Assembly (NCBI GenBank): GCA_040901765.1
Contig: JBBDYG010000040.1
Span: forward strand, 364,070 to 428,069
Reading direction: 5' to 3'
DNA: 64,000 nucleotides
Source: JBBDYG01 sp040901765
Lineage (GTDB): Bacteria; Planctomycetota; Planctomycetia; Pirellulales; Lacipirellulaceae
A program made the position numbers and the translations under genes. The notes under the pieces were generated by a model. The model was not told where the DNA came from, made no database searches, and worked only from the letters and a program-made list of their open reading frames with translations. Positions within the stretch are counted from its first letter, which is position 1; each line of letters starts with the position of its first letter. Positions 25,412 to 34,537 of this stretch are shown piece by piece.

Positions 25412-28400
25412 ATGGCCATTGGCCTATCGTCTTCAAGGAAGTTACGCACCGCAATTCCGCGCGGCACGCTGGCGATATGCGCTGCGATTCTGTGCTGCCT
25501 TGCAGGAGCCGCGCCAGCCGCCGACGAAACCGTTCGGCTTCGATTGGCTTGGGGAGGTGGCACGCCCACGAAGTGGGTCGGAAAGATCTCGCTCAGCGAA
25601 GGTTCGCTGTCGCAGCTTCAGCTTACCGGCACGGAAACCGATGCGCCGGGTTCGATGTGGATCGACGGCGGAGCGGTCCACGTTGCGGCGCCTCGGCCGC
25701 GACGCGTCGATGGTTGTGACCTGACCGCGACGGCGCCGCTCACGGCGATGTTGCGTGTCGAGTTGGCCGGCGATCCAGCGACTCCGCCGCGCGCGGTGGA
25801 GATTCCCCTCGAAAAACTGTGGCGACAGTACGAACGGTTGCCGATTGACGACCGCGGCAATGCGGTGCTCGTTCATCGAGCGACGGCCGACTGGCTCCGC
25901 GTCATTACCGACCGAGAACACTTAATTTTCGCGCCGGACGAGCTATTTGGCTTTGACCTTGCGCTGATGGTGCCCGGCATTGAGCCAGGTTCATCCCTCG
26001 AATTGAATGTGGAGCTACTGTCTGGCCGCGGGCCGCAGAGCACGTGGGACGAGCAGCATCGCATTTCGGTGCCGGTCGACCAACATCCACGGATTCCACT
26101 CACGGTGCCACTGCCGCGCGCCGAGGGGGTGTACACAATCCGCATCACCGCCGCAAAGCCGGCCGGTTTTCACGAACGCTGGGTGCCCGGCGTGGCGGCA
26201 AAAATGGTCGCCCAGCGGCAGTTTCAAGTGGTCGTCTTCGACCCCGAGCGTCCGGCGGCGCCGAGCGTCGAATCATGGCGCACGCTGCTGGAAATTGACC
26301 CCGCGCACCCCGCCTGGGTGTGGCTTCCCGCGGCGCGATTCATGCCCAAGGGGCCGCTGGGCAGCGCCCCGGCGCACGTCGTTGACCACCCGCTTGGCAG
26401 GTTCGTGGAATTGAATGCCCATGCCGCAACCGAATCGGCGAATTGGCAGGCGTATCCGCTACCAATCACCCAGCCAGGGTTGCCCCACTTGATTGAAGTG
26501 GAATATCCCGCCGACGCGCCGCAGGAACTGGGAATCAGTCTGGTGGAACCGAACGCCGCGGGGCGCGTCGCGCCACCCGGTCAGGACTCGGGCAGTTTGG
26601 TCGACGAGTGGAGTGCGCAAACCGAAGCAGGCGTCCGCCGCGTGCAGTACGTCTGCTGGCCGCGGACTGCTTCGCCCATGCTGGTGATCCGCAATCCTAG
26701 CACGAAGCAAGTGGCCCGTTTTGGCAAGATTCGGGTGCTGGCGGCGGGTAACGAGTTGCCATTGGTTGCGGCACCGGCGGGCGGTGATTGGCCAAAGCGG
26801 CTAGTGGCCGCTTACATCGCTCGGCCCTACCTCGCTGAGTCGCTGGGTGCGACCGACGCAGCCGCCGCGAGTGGGCAGACGGTGCATGATTGGCAGTCGT
26901 ACTACGAAGCCTCCACACGCCTGGCGGATTACTTGCGGTATGCGGGCTACAATGCCGCAGTCATCAATGTCGCCGCCGAGGGAAGCGCCATCTATCCGAG
27001 TCGTATCCTGCAACGAACGCCGCGCTTCGACCGCAGTTGGCTCGACTCGGGCACCACCGACTTGCCGGCGATCGATCCGCTCGAACTTTTGCTGCGGGTA
27101 TGCGACCGCGCGCGAGTCGCGGTGGTTCCAGCGTTGCGAATGGACTCGCCATTGCCGCAGCTAGAATCGCAACGGCGCAGCGACCCGTTGCTCGATGCGG
27201 CGCTCGTTTGCCGAGACGTTCGCGGGAAGGATTGGCATCAATGGTTCGCGGCGAGCAAACCGGCGGCAGTGCGCTACAACCTACTGCACCCCAGCGTGCA
27301 GCAGTCGTTTGGCGATGTGGCGCAAGAGGTTGTCGATCGCTACGGCAATCATCCGTCGTTTGCAGGACTGGGAATTCAGCTTGCCGGTGGAACGTCGGCC
27401 ACGCTACCGAGTCCGCGCTGGACCAGCGATGCCATAACTTTGCAAGCGTACTTGGAGGAAACGAACGCCGTATGGCCCACGGCGTACGACGCGGCGGACC
27501 CCGTGGCACGAGGTCGCGGACTAGCCGAGCAAGACGCCCCGTTTCGCGCTTGGCGAGCCAATCGAGTGAGCCGGTTCTACAGCGAAATCGCCGCCCGGCT
27601 GAGCACCGGCAATTCCTCGCGACGGCTCGTGCTCCTCAGCGAAGAACTTTTTGACGATCCCGAATTTACGGCGCGAATACGACCGCGATTAAATGGGGCG
27701 GTGGCCTGGACGGAATTATTGCGCGAGGCCGGGATCGCTCCCCAGCATTTTGCCAACGACCCCCACACCCATCTCTTGCGACCAACTTATGTCTCGGACG
27801 GCCGCGCCCTCGCTGACGCAGCCCACGATGAACAGGTCAACGCCGCCGATGAGCTAGACAAGCTCGTTGCCCAGGGCACATTCGGCGGCTTGCTTCAATA
27901 CCAACGACCGGCGGCGGAGCGGCTTACCTCTTTCGAGGCAGTTAGTCCGTTCGGCGCCGAGCGAACGAATCTCACGATCGGCACGTCTCCCCTGCCAGAC
28001 GCATCTGTTGGTCAGCGGCAGATTGTTTCGAGCCTCGCCGAGACGCAAGTCGGAATGGTCGTCGTGGGCGGCATGACGCTGCCACGCGGCGGCGAAGACC
28101 TCCAGCGCCCGCTGTTGCAGCTTCTCGCGGCGCTACCGGAACAATTAGCTCCGGGCGATTCGCCTTCAGCGACAAAGCACGGCGTCAGTGTGCGAATGCA
28201 TGCCGACGCGACGGGCACCGTCTGCGTGCTTGTGAATCAAGCGCCGTGGATAGTAGAAACGGCAGTGACCCTTAACTTCCCCCAGGGCGGCAGAATGGCG
28301 CCGCTACCCAACGAGCCGAAGCTGCCCGCAGGCGAATTCTATTCGCCGGGGCAGCACGTCTGGAATGTAACCTTGCAACCCTTCGACGCCGTGGCCATGC

Positions 28401-29284
28401 GGTGCGATGTTCCTCAAGTGACTGTGGCCGGTCTTCGTACTCGCGTCGCCCCCTCGGCAGCAAGCCGCTTGACCGCGCAGCTTCAAGACCTTCGCTCGCG
28501 GGATCTAAATGACCAACGCACCTATCCCGTCCTTATCAACCCGTCGCTTGAGCCTACGGAAACGGCGACGATCGCGGGCTGGAGTGTTTTCTCTACAGCG
28601 GCGGATGGCACGGCAACACTCGATACGACCGCGCCTCATGCTGGTAAAACCTCGTTGCGGTTGCAAGCGGGCGGCGGTAACGTCGGCATCGCCGGTACTC
28701 CGTTCGCAAATCCCGGTACGGGTCAACTCGCGCTGACAACCTACATTCGCGTTCGCGGCGTCGAACCTACGACGGAGCTGCGTATCATTTTTCAGTCCGA
28801 GCGGCACGGGTATCGGCAATATACCAGTGTTAACGGCCAACAACTCACCTCGACCACGGGCGAGTTTGCCTGGCGGAACCTCGTCTTCGGCGTAGACGAT
28901 TTGCCGCTTGATTCGCGCGGCCAAATCCAGGTGCGGTTCGAGTTGAGCGGTCCGGGCGAGGTGTGGATCGACGACGTAGGGCTTCACGATCTGCTCTTTC
29001 CGCACGACAACTTTTATGCCGAGGCATCGCAGCAGAAGCTCGCCCTGGTTCGCAAAATATCCGCGGCAGACGCCGCCTTGTCCGAGGACCGGCTATTCGA
29101 TTGCTGGAAAAATGTGGACGATTATTGGTTGAAATTTGTGAATCACAATTTGCCGCTCTTGGAAGCGACCGCCGAGATCGCCGGAAGCGAGTCACAGCCG
29201 CCCCCGGCGAGCGCCACCAAACCGCCCAAGCCGCCGAGCATGAGCGAGCGCGTGAAGCAATACGTCCCCGGATTCTTGCGATGA
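25412..29284 (+). CDS. Large exported glycosidase-like protein (TIM-barrel GHL10/GH42-like with CBM-like C-terminus)
   Basis: ATG 25412 is chosen over the in-frame ATG at 25364 because AAGGA at 25401-25405 precedes it and a signal peptide follows (PRGTLAICAAILCCLAGAAPAAD). Of 1290 residues, roughly 1-450 are beta-rich. The middle resembles family-10/42-like glycoside hydrolase barrels: LADYLRYAGYNAAVINVAAEG, VRYNLLHPSVQQSFGDVAQEVVDRYGNHPSFAGLGIQL. A region near 1040-1210 (INPSLEPTETATIAGWSVF, KTSLRLQAGGGN, GEVWIDDVGLHD) has the pattern of a CBM4/9-like carbohydrate-binding module. Catalytic acids cannot be assigned by eye. Its stop overlaps the next start (ATGA), so the two are translationally coupled. 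Confidence 0.65.
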   Translation: MAIGLSSSRKLRTAIPRGTLAICAAILCCLAGAAPAADETVRLRLAWGGGTPTKWVGKISLSEGSLSQLQLTGTETDAPGSMWIDGGAVHVAAPRPRRVDGCDLTATAPLTAMLRVELAGDPATPPRAVEIPLEKLWRQYERLPIDDRGNAVLVHRATADWLRVITDREHLIFAPDELFGFDLALMVPGIEPGSSLELNVELLSGRGPQSTWDEQHRISVPVDQHPRIPLTVPLPRAEGVYTIRITAAKPAGFHERWVPGVAAKMVAQRQFQVVVFDPERPAAPSVESWRTLLEIDPAHPAWVWLPAARFMPKGPLGSAPAHVVDHPLGRFVELNAHAATESANWQAYPLPITQPGLPHLIEVEYPADAPQELGISLVEPNAAGRVAPPGQDSGSLVDEWSAQTEAGVRRVQYVCWPRTASPMLVIRNPSTKQVARFGKIRVLAAGNELPLVAAPAGGDWPKRLVAAYIARPYLAESLGATDAAAASGQTVHDWQSYYEASTRLADYLRYAGYNAAVINVAAEGSAIYPSRILQRTPRFDRSWLDSGTTDLPAIDPLELLLRVCDRARVAVVPALRMDSPLPQLESQRRSDPLLDAALVCRDVRGKDWHQWFAASKPAAVRYNLLHPSVQQSFGDVAQEVVDRYGNHPSFAGLGIQLAGGTSATLPSPRWTSDAITLQAYLEETNAVWPTAYDAADPVARGRGLAEQDAPFRAWRANRVSRFYSEIAARLSTGNSSRRLVLLSEELFDDPEFTARIRPRLNGAVAWTELLREAGIAPQHFANDPHTHLLRPTYVSDGRALADAAHDEQVNAADELDKLVAQGTFGGLLQYQRPAAERLTSFEAVSPFGAERTNLTIGTSPLPDASVGQRQIVSSLAETQVGMVVVGGMTLPRGGEDLQRPLLQLLAALPEQLAPGDSPSATKHGVSVRMHADATGTVCVLVNQAPWIVETAVTLNFPQGGRMAPLPNEPKLPAGEFYSPGQHVWNVTLQPFDAVAMRCDVPQVTVAGLRTRVAPSAASRLTAQLQDLRSRDLNDQRTYPVLINPSLEPTETATIAGWSVFSTAADGTATLDTTAPHAGKTSLRLQAGGGNVGIAGTPFANPGTGQLALTTYIRVRGVEPTTELRIIFQSERHGYRQYTSVNGQQLTSTTGEFAWRNLVFGVDDLPLDSRGQIQVRFELSGPGEVWIDDVGLHDLLFPHDNFYAEASQQKLALVRKISAADAALSEDRLFDCWKNVDDYWLKFVNHNLPLLEATAEIAGSESQPPPASATKPPKPPSMSERVKQYVPGFLR

Positions 29285-30507
29285 GCGAGAATCTTTCCAG
29301 CACTGTGCATCGCATTTGCTGGATCCGTCGATTGACCGGTCTGTTTTTGCTGCTGCTAATCGGCTCGACGTGGCGGCTGTGGACGCCGCACGCAAGCGTG
29401 CCGTCCGTTCCCGCGTTCGCGCCGCTCGCGAGCTTGCCTACAGCTCTCGACTGGGTGCTGTTCGCTTCGGTGCTGGTGGCCGTCACCGCATGGACATTGA
29501 GCCGGCGGTTCACCCACGTCGCAGGCGGCGTACTGCTCGCGTGCCTAGCATTGCTCTTAGCACTCGATCAACTTCGCTGGCAGCCCTGGGCAGTTCAAGC
29601 CTGGTTGTTCGTAGCGGTCATCGCCTTAACCGAGCCGCCGCGGGCACTACTCCTGCTGCGTTGGTTGACGATCGGCATCTACTTTCACTCCGCGATCGCG
29701 AAGCTCGACTACGAGTTTGCCACGACGCTCGGCCAGCAGTTTCTTGCCACGCTGTTGGGCTTTGTCGCGGTGCCAATTGACGACATTCCGGAGAATGTGC
29801 GCATTCGGCTTGCGCTGCTATTTCCAATTGCCGAGCTTCTTGTTGCAGCGCTACTTTGCTTTCGGCGAACCGCGAATGTCGGCGTGATCGCGGCGGTCGT
29901 CATGCATCTCACAACGATCGCCATCATTGGACCGTGGGGGCTGGCACATCAAGCCGGCGTGTTGGTCTGGAATTTGTGGCTTGCGGTGCAGACCCCGGTG
30001 CTGTTTTGGCCGGCCGGTACGACTTCGCACGAGGAGAAGGCGGTTAGCAGTCCCCAATGGGGCGATCGCATCGCCACGGCCTTAGTCCTAGCCGCGATAT
30101 TGCTCCCGTTTACGACACGATTCGGCGGATGGGATACCTGGCCTTCGTGGGCACTCTACGCGCCAGGAGCCGAACGATCCATCGTGTGGGTTCACGAGTT
30201 GGCCGTTGTCCGCTTTCCGCCTTCAATTCAGCAGCATGTTCGCGGCGAAGAAAGTTGGCGACAGCTTCATTTGGACCGCTGGGTACTCTCGGAACTTGGC
30301 GCGCCGCTCTATCCGCAGAATCGCGCTCGTTTCGCGTTGGCCAGCGCGATTGCCGATCGACACCAGCTTGGCGACTTGATTCGGGTGCAGTTCGATTCTC
30401 CGGCAAACCGGTGGACCGGAGAACGACAAAGCCGGCTGATCCAAAACCGGCGCGAGTTTTTGGAGCAGCGAGAAAGCTACTGGCTCAATGCATCGCCAAC
30501 GCCGTAG
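29281..30507 (+). CDS. Multi-pass membrane protein (DoxX/MauE/HTTM-like), coupled to the glycosidase-like gene
   Basis: Starts at ATG 29281, overlapping the previous stop by four bases. The 408-residue protein has about nine hydrophobic segments between residues 15 and 290, and a soluble C-terminal 110 residues rich in Arg/Gln. The segment WLTIGIYFHSAIAKLDYEF recalls the conserved helix of DoxX/MauE/HTTM-type proteins (Y-F-x-S/H-A-x-x-K-L). No further motif identifies a reaction. Its last 23 bases overlap the 3' end of the convergent dus gene. Confidence 0.6.
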   Translation: MSENLSSTVHRICWIRRLTGLFLLLLIGSTWRLWTPHASVPSVPAFAPLASLPTALDWVLFASVLVAVTAWTLSRRFTHVAGGVLLACLALLLALDQLRWQPWAVQAWLFVAVIALTEPPRALLLLRWLTIGIYFHSAIAKLDYEFATTLGQQFLATLLGFVAVPIDDIPENVRIRLALLFPIAELLVAALLCFRRTANVGVIAAVVMHLTTIAIIGPWGLAHQAGVLVWNLWLAVQTPVLFWPAGTTSHEEKAVSSPQWGDRIATALVLAAILLPFTTRFGGWDTWPSWALYAPGAERSIVWVHELAVVRFPPSIQQHVRGEESWRQLHLDRWVLSELGAPLYPQNRARFALASAIADRHQLGDLIRVQFDSPANRWTGERQSRLIQNRREFLEQRESYWLNASPTP

Positions 30508-31582
30508 CCGACGGCGCGAGCGTTAACGGGTTGGGCTCCACCACAACCGGATGAACGCCGGGCGCGTTGGTACTGTACCACTTGCCGAGCACGTCGCGCC
30601 AAGCGCCGGCCTGTTTCACATTGCAAAAGTCCTCGCGGACCTCGGCGTGTTGTGGATGAAGTTGCGCATACTTGATCGCGAACTTTCGCATGTCGGGCAG
30701 GCAGCGCTCGGGGCCGTACAGCTCTTCGGCCAGCCGGTAGTGTTCGGCGATCACGTCCCGTTGCTCATCGAGCGACGGCGGGTTTGGCAGCGGTAGGCCG
30801 GCCGCCAGCGCGCGGGCTTGCGAGAAAATCCAGGGGTTGCCGATCGCCCCGCGGGCGGCGGTCACGCCGTCAACGCCGGTGTAACGCATCATCGCCAGGC
30901 AGTCGTGGGCCGTGAACAAGTCGCCGCTGCCCAGAACGATGCGCGAGCCGGCGTGGGCCTTCACCTCGCGCAGAAACTCCCACCGCGAGGGACCGTCGTA
31001 ACGCTGGACGACCGTACGGCCGTGGACGGTAACAGCCGCCACGCCGCGGTCATAAGCGCCGTCAAAAATGTGAAAAAAGTTATCCCGGCTGGCGTCGCTA
31101 TCATCAATGCCGCGCCGCATCTTAAGCGTTACCGGAATTTCTTCCGGCACGGCAGCGCGGACCCGGTCGATGATTTCGAGCGCCACTTCCGGCTGGCTCA
31201 AATGAAAACCGCCTCGGCAGCGGCCTAGCACCTTTTTCACAGGGCAACCAAAATTGATGTCGATCACGTCGAAACCAGCGGCCACCATCCGTACCGCGGC
31301 CGGGCCGAAATCCGACGGGTCGGCGCCCATCAACTGGCCGCCGGTGGGATGCTCCTCGTCGGCCACATACAGCAAATGACGCGTCCGCTGTCGCTCTTTG
31401 AACTGCACCACCAACCGGTCGAGCATCACCTCGCACAGCGTATAAGGGCAGCCGAGCCGCCGGGCGATGATTCGCATCGGTGCATCGCTGTACCCGCTTA
31501 GCGCCGCTTGAACCACCGGGAAATCGAGAACGAGGTTCCCAATGCGTAGCGGTCGTAGTGGGATGGGAGCAATAACGGGCAT
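30485..31582 (-). CDS. dus: tRNA-dihydrouridine synthase
   Basis: A 365-residue FMN-dependent enzyme that reduces uridines in tRNA. Motifs: PVVQAALSGYSDAPMR at the N-terminus (FMN site), GGQLMGADP, INFGCPVKK with the catalytic Cys, TLKMRRG, AVTVHGRT, and GSGDLFTAHDC followed by GVDGVTAARGAIGNPWIF. The order and length fit DusB-like proteins; the usual GxGA after CPVKK is replaced by GRCRGG. It ends 23 bases inside the convergent membrane-protein gene. The queG gene lies 11 bases upstream, so both tRNA-modifying enzymes are probably co-transcribed. Confidence 0.92.
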   Translation of the reverse strand: MPVIAPIPLRPLRIGNLVLDFPVVQAALSGYSDAPMRIIARRLGCPYTLCEVMLDRLVVQFKERQRTRHLLYVADEEHPTGGQLMGADPSDFGPAAVRMVAAGFDVIDINFGCPVKKVLGRCRGGFHLSQPEVALEIIDRVRAAVPEEIPVTLKMRRGIDDSDASRDNFFHIFDGAYDRGVAAVTVHGRTVVQRYDGPSRWEFLREVKAHAGSRIVLGSGDLFTAHDCLAMMRYTGVDGVTAARGAIGNPWIFSQARALAAGLPLPNPPSLDEQRDVIAEHYRLAEELYGPERCLPDMRKFAIKYAQLHPQHAEVREDFCNVKQAGAWRDVLGKWYSTNAPGVHPVVVEPNPLTLAPSATALAMH

Positions 31583-31593
31583 CCCCCAATTGT

Positions 31594-32754
31594 CTATCGA
31601 AGCGGGGTCGGCTGGAAGGCCGGCTCATGTGCTAGCCTCACGAGGGCTGCGTTGATTTCTTGCCGCACTTCCGGTTCGGTTTCACAATCGCGCTGCGACT
31701 CAAGCAGCGGCCGAGCGTCAGCCGCATCGTAGTTGCCGAGCGCCCACGCGCATCCGCCCCGTACGAGCGATTCGGCGTCATGTAGTCCGTGGGCGAGTGC
31801 AGCCACGCCCGCGGCGATGGGGTGGTTGCCCAACACAATCGCCGCATTGCGCAACAGTCCGCGGCGTTTGGATCGCCACAACGGCGTGTGACGAAACTTT
31901 TCTCGAAACGCGTCGTCATCTAAATCGAACAGCGCAACGGCATCCGCAGGATTGCTGTCGGGGGTTGGCGTGAATTCCACCAGCTCACTCTGTGGCGTGC
32001 GGCTGTTCCAGGGGCATACCTCCTGGCAGACATCGCATCCGAACAGCCAGTTGCCGATGCCGGGCCGTAATTCTTCGGGAATTTGCGAGCGATGCTCGAT
32101 CGTGAGATAGCTAATGCAGCGCGAAGCGTCGAGCAGGTAGGGTTGGGGGAACGCATCCGTGGGACAGGCATCGAGGCAGGCCGTGCAGGTGCCGCAGTGG
32201 TCGGCGGTGTGGGGCGAGTCGATGGTTAGCTCTAGATTGGTGAGCAGCGCCGCGAGAAAAAAATAGCTCCCAGCGTCGCGATTTAGCAGCAGCGTGTTCT
32301 TGCCGATCCACCCCAAGCCGGCGAGTTGAGCGAGATCACGTTCCATCAGGGGCGCGGTATCGACGACACCGCGGACGCTTGCGCCCGGATGACCTTCCCG
32401 CAGCCAGTCAGCCAACCGATGCAATCGTTCGTGAATGAGATCGTGATAGTCGCTTGTGCCCCAGGCGTATCGCGCGACCCGGCCTTGGCCTGGCGTCGGC
32501 ATGGCCGGCTCTGCCGTGCGATAGTTCATCGCCAGCATGACGATGCTTCGCACGCCATCCAACACGTGCCGCGGGTGTTCATAAGACTCCCGGCGGTCGC
32601 GCAGATAATGCATTTCGCCCGCGTATCCCCTGGCGAGCCACTCGTCGAAATGCACAAGACCCAGCGGGGAAACGGCCGGACATACTCCCGCTAGTGAAAA
32701 CCCAAGCGATCGCGCCTGCTGCTTGAGTTGGTCGGTGAGAGCCTGGCGATCCAT
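31594..32754 (-). CDS. queG: Epoxyqueuosine reductase
   Basis: The 386-residue protein catalyses the last step of queuosine formation in tRNA, using cobalamin and two [4Fe-4S] clusters. Visible: VDTAPLMERDLAQLAGLGWIGKN (active-site Asp and cobalamin region), ferredoxin-type clusters CGTCTACLDACP and CDVCQEVCPWN, and a C-terminal HEAT-like segment (HGLHDAESLVRGGCAWALG). Length and order are those of QueG. It is the first gene of the leftward pair with dus. Confidence 0.95.
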   Translation of the reverse strand: MDRQALTDQLKQQARSLGFSLAGVCPAVSPLGLVHFDEWLARGYAGEMHYLRDRRESYEHPRHVLDGVRSIVMLAMNYRTAEPAMPTPGQGRVARYAWGTSDYHDLIHERLHRLADWLREGHPGASVRGVVDTAPLMERDLAQLAGLGWIGKNTLLLNRDAGSYFFLAALLTNLELTIDSPHTADHCGTCTACLDACPTDAFPQPYLLDASRCISYLTIEHRSQIPEELRPGIGNWLFGCDVCQEVCPWNSRTPQSELVEFTPTPDSNPADAVALFDLDDDAFREKFRHTPLWRSKRRGLLRNAAIVLGNHPIAAGVAALAHGLHDAESLVRGGCAWALGNYDAADARPLLESQRDCETEPEVRQEINAALVRLAHEPAFQPTPLR

Positions 32755-32837
32755 AAAGTCAGTATAGGCATCTCAAACAGCGGAGCGGGGCATGGTACAA
32801 TCGACGCTCGCGAAGTATCCATGAACCGGAGCCGATG

Positions 32838-33026
32838 ATGCCCACGCCGCGACTGAGTACTGTCTTGCTTTTGGTGGCCGCTGGTTGCGGGCCGGCAGTC
32901 GATTCGGAGGAGTTGGGGCAAGTCGTCTACGAGGTACCCATGGTGCCGGGGGCGGAAACCCCGTACCCGCTGCCCGAATTGAAGGCCGACGCGACGAAAA
33001 CCGAAGAGGGTCGGCCTGGACCGTGA
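32838..33026 (+). CDS. Small predicted lipoprotein
   Basis: Two adjacent ATGs occur at 32835 and 32838. GGAG at 32828-32831 is six bases from the second, so that is chosen; 62 residues. The signal sequence RLSTVLLLVAAGC has a good lipobox (VAAGC), so the mature part would be a lipid-anchored, proline- and acid-rich peptide of about 46 residues. Divergent from queG, 83 bases away. No known family recognised. The 259 bases after it contain no gene; they hold GTGCCAC/GTGGCAC inverted repeats. Confidence 0.6.
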   Translation: MPTPRLSTVLLLVAAGCGPAVDSEELGQVVYEVPMVPGAETPYPLPELKADATKTEEGRPGP

Positions 33027-33285
33027 CGGACTGAAACCAAGGCGAGGAGTTGGGTCACGGGCTGGCCCAGGTGTGCCACCTGTTTTCTGGAAATGGCTGC
33101 TTTTGGAGGGGAAATGCCACTGTGCCACTTTTTTCGCGTGTGGCACTGTAATGGTCGAGGCGCTAAGCCGCAAGCGGGCCGAACTGGCTGTTTTACTTGC
33201 TTTTACCAAGTTGCCCAATTAGCCTGAAATAGGGGCGGCATTTTCCTTTCGCCCCGCCACTTGTTCCGCGATTGAGGCAAATTCG

Positions 33286-33696
33286 ATGACCAAGGCTCTT
33301 CTGAGTATCTGCCTGTTGGGTGCCTGCTGTGCCGCCCCGGCCCGTGCCTATGAAGGCTGCGGGTATGGATTTGGCGGCTTCGGCGCTGGATATCTCTATA
33401 GCAGCTTGCAATACAACGTTCCACATTTCGCGGCGTTTCCGCCGGTGTATTACAGCTATCCGGTGCCGCGAACTTACGGCTACAGCCCATTCGCCTATCC
33501 GCCGGGAGTGATGACCCCCGAAGTGATCGAGGCGGTGGAACCGGCCATCATCGAGAACCCGTATGTGCCAAGTTCGGCCTCCGAGCCACAATCGAAGCCC
33601 GCGGAAAAGAAGGACTCGACGGTCGCCGCGCCCGCTGCCAGCGAACCGCTAGTGATCGTGAATCCCTACGTCACTGAGCCAGTGGCCGCCCGCTAG
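33286..33696 (+). CDS. Small exported Gly/Tyr/Pro-rich protein with NPYV motifs
   Basis: The 136-residue product has a signal peptide (LLSICLLGACCAAPARA) and then GCGYGFGGFGAGYLYSS, a YPVPRTYGYSPFAYPPGVMTPEVIEAV block, and two copies of the motif NPYV (ENPYVPSS and VNPYVTEP). This composition is common among planctomycete envelope proteins of unknown function. No enzymatic motif. The stop is at the edge of an inverted repeat. Confidence 0.8.
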   Translation: MTKALLSICLLGACCAAPARAYEGCGYGFGGFGAGYLYSSLQYNVPHFAAFPPVYYSYPVPRTYGYSPFAYPPGVMTPEVIEAVEPAIIENPYVPSSASEPQSKPAEKKDSTVAAPAASEPLVIVNPYVTEPVAAR

Positions 33697-33698
33697 CA

Positions 33699-33777
33699 GT
33701 AGGTCAGGCTATGCCTGACTGCCCCACCATTCAACTTGGCGAATTAGCGTAGGCTAATCAGGCGAAGCCTGACCTAC
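33699..33777. repeat. Inverted repeat with GTAGGTCAGGCT termini
   Basis: GTAGGTCAGGCT at 33699-33710 pairs with AGCCTGACCTAC at 33766-33777. The core contains a second CAGGC..GCCTG pair and GAATTAGCGTAGGCTAAT. It directly follows the stop codon of the preceding gene, so it may be a terminator-like hairpin or a dispersed repeat. No T-run is present. Confidence 0.75.
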
Positions 33778-33887
33778 GGCGATCTCTCTGGACGCGGTAA
33801 GCAGGTTTGGTACTCTACGCCCGCGCCGGTGTAGCACCCTTCGTTGGGAACGACCGCACTTTTCTCGTTACTCGGAGGCAGACACGG

Positions 33888-34436
33888 ATGTCGCCGATGA
33901 GGTCGCTGATTTTCATCACGCACTTGATAAGCCCCGTGCTGCTCTGCGCGGGCTGCCAGAATCAGCCCAGCCATTTCGCGAATCCGCTCTACTCTGCTGA
34001 CCGTGTGCCGCCGCCGGCCACGCGCTCGCTCGCGCCCGGTTCGGCCGCACCGTATTACTCTGGCGACCCGCTACCCGTGCTTCCAGCAGGTTCGCCGTTG
34101 CCGCCGCCGGGGCATTCGTCGTCGGCGTCTGTCACTCCGGAATTCAGGAGCGCGTCGCAAGCGACCGCGGCTAACTCGCTGGGTGTGCCGCAGGTATCGG
34201 TGCCGAGCGCGCCACCACCGGTCACGAATGCCGCGGGCTGGTGGGATACGCCGCTGAAATCGACTGCGCCGGCGCAAGAGGTGCTGCCCGTGGCCTGGTC
34301 AGATATGCCCGCCGCATCGACCCCGCCCAGGGTACGAATGCCGTATTCGCAAGCGGAAGCGGCGAGTTTGCCGCTGGAAAGCAACATGCAGGGAGAGGCG
34401 ACGCAATCAACCGACGGCTTTCGCCCGCGCGGATAG
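33888..34436 (+). CDS. Proline-rich predicted lipoprotein
   Basis: The frame is open from 33807, but ATG 33888 has GGAGG at 33874-33878 and begins a signal sequence. The 182-residue product has hydrophobic LIFITHLISPVLLCAGC; Cys at -3 makes the lipobox atypical, yet the Ala-Gly-Cys end fits. The mature part is Pro/Ser/Ala-rich and low in complexity, probably an extended envelope linker or cell-wall-associated protein. No family recognised. Confidence 0.65.
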   Translation: MSPMRSLIFITHLISPVLLCAGCQNQPSHFANPLYSADRVPPPATRSLAPGSAAPYYSGDPLPVLPAGSPLPPPGHSSSASVTPEFRSASQATAANSLGVPQVSVPSAPPPVTNAAGWWDTPLKSTAPAQEVLPVAWSDMPAASTPPRVRMPYSQAEAASLPLESNMQGEATQSTDGFRPRG

Positions 34437-34537
34437 CGTTCAGCCCCTTACTAGCAACCGCTTTGGTGGAAACAATTGAGCGCATCCCTTTCCGCCTGAT
34501 CCGCATTTGCCGCCCGCTGGGTTGGCCGTAATCGCTG

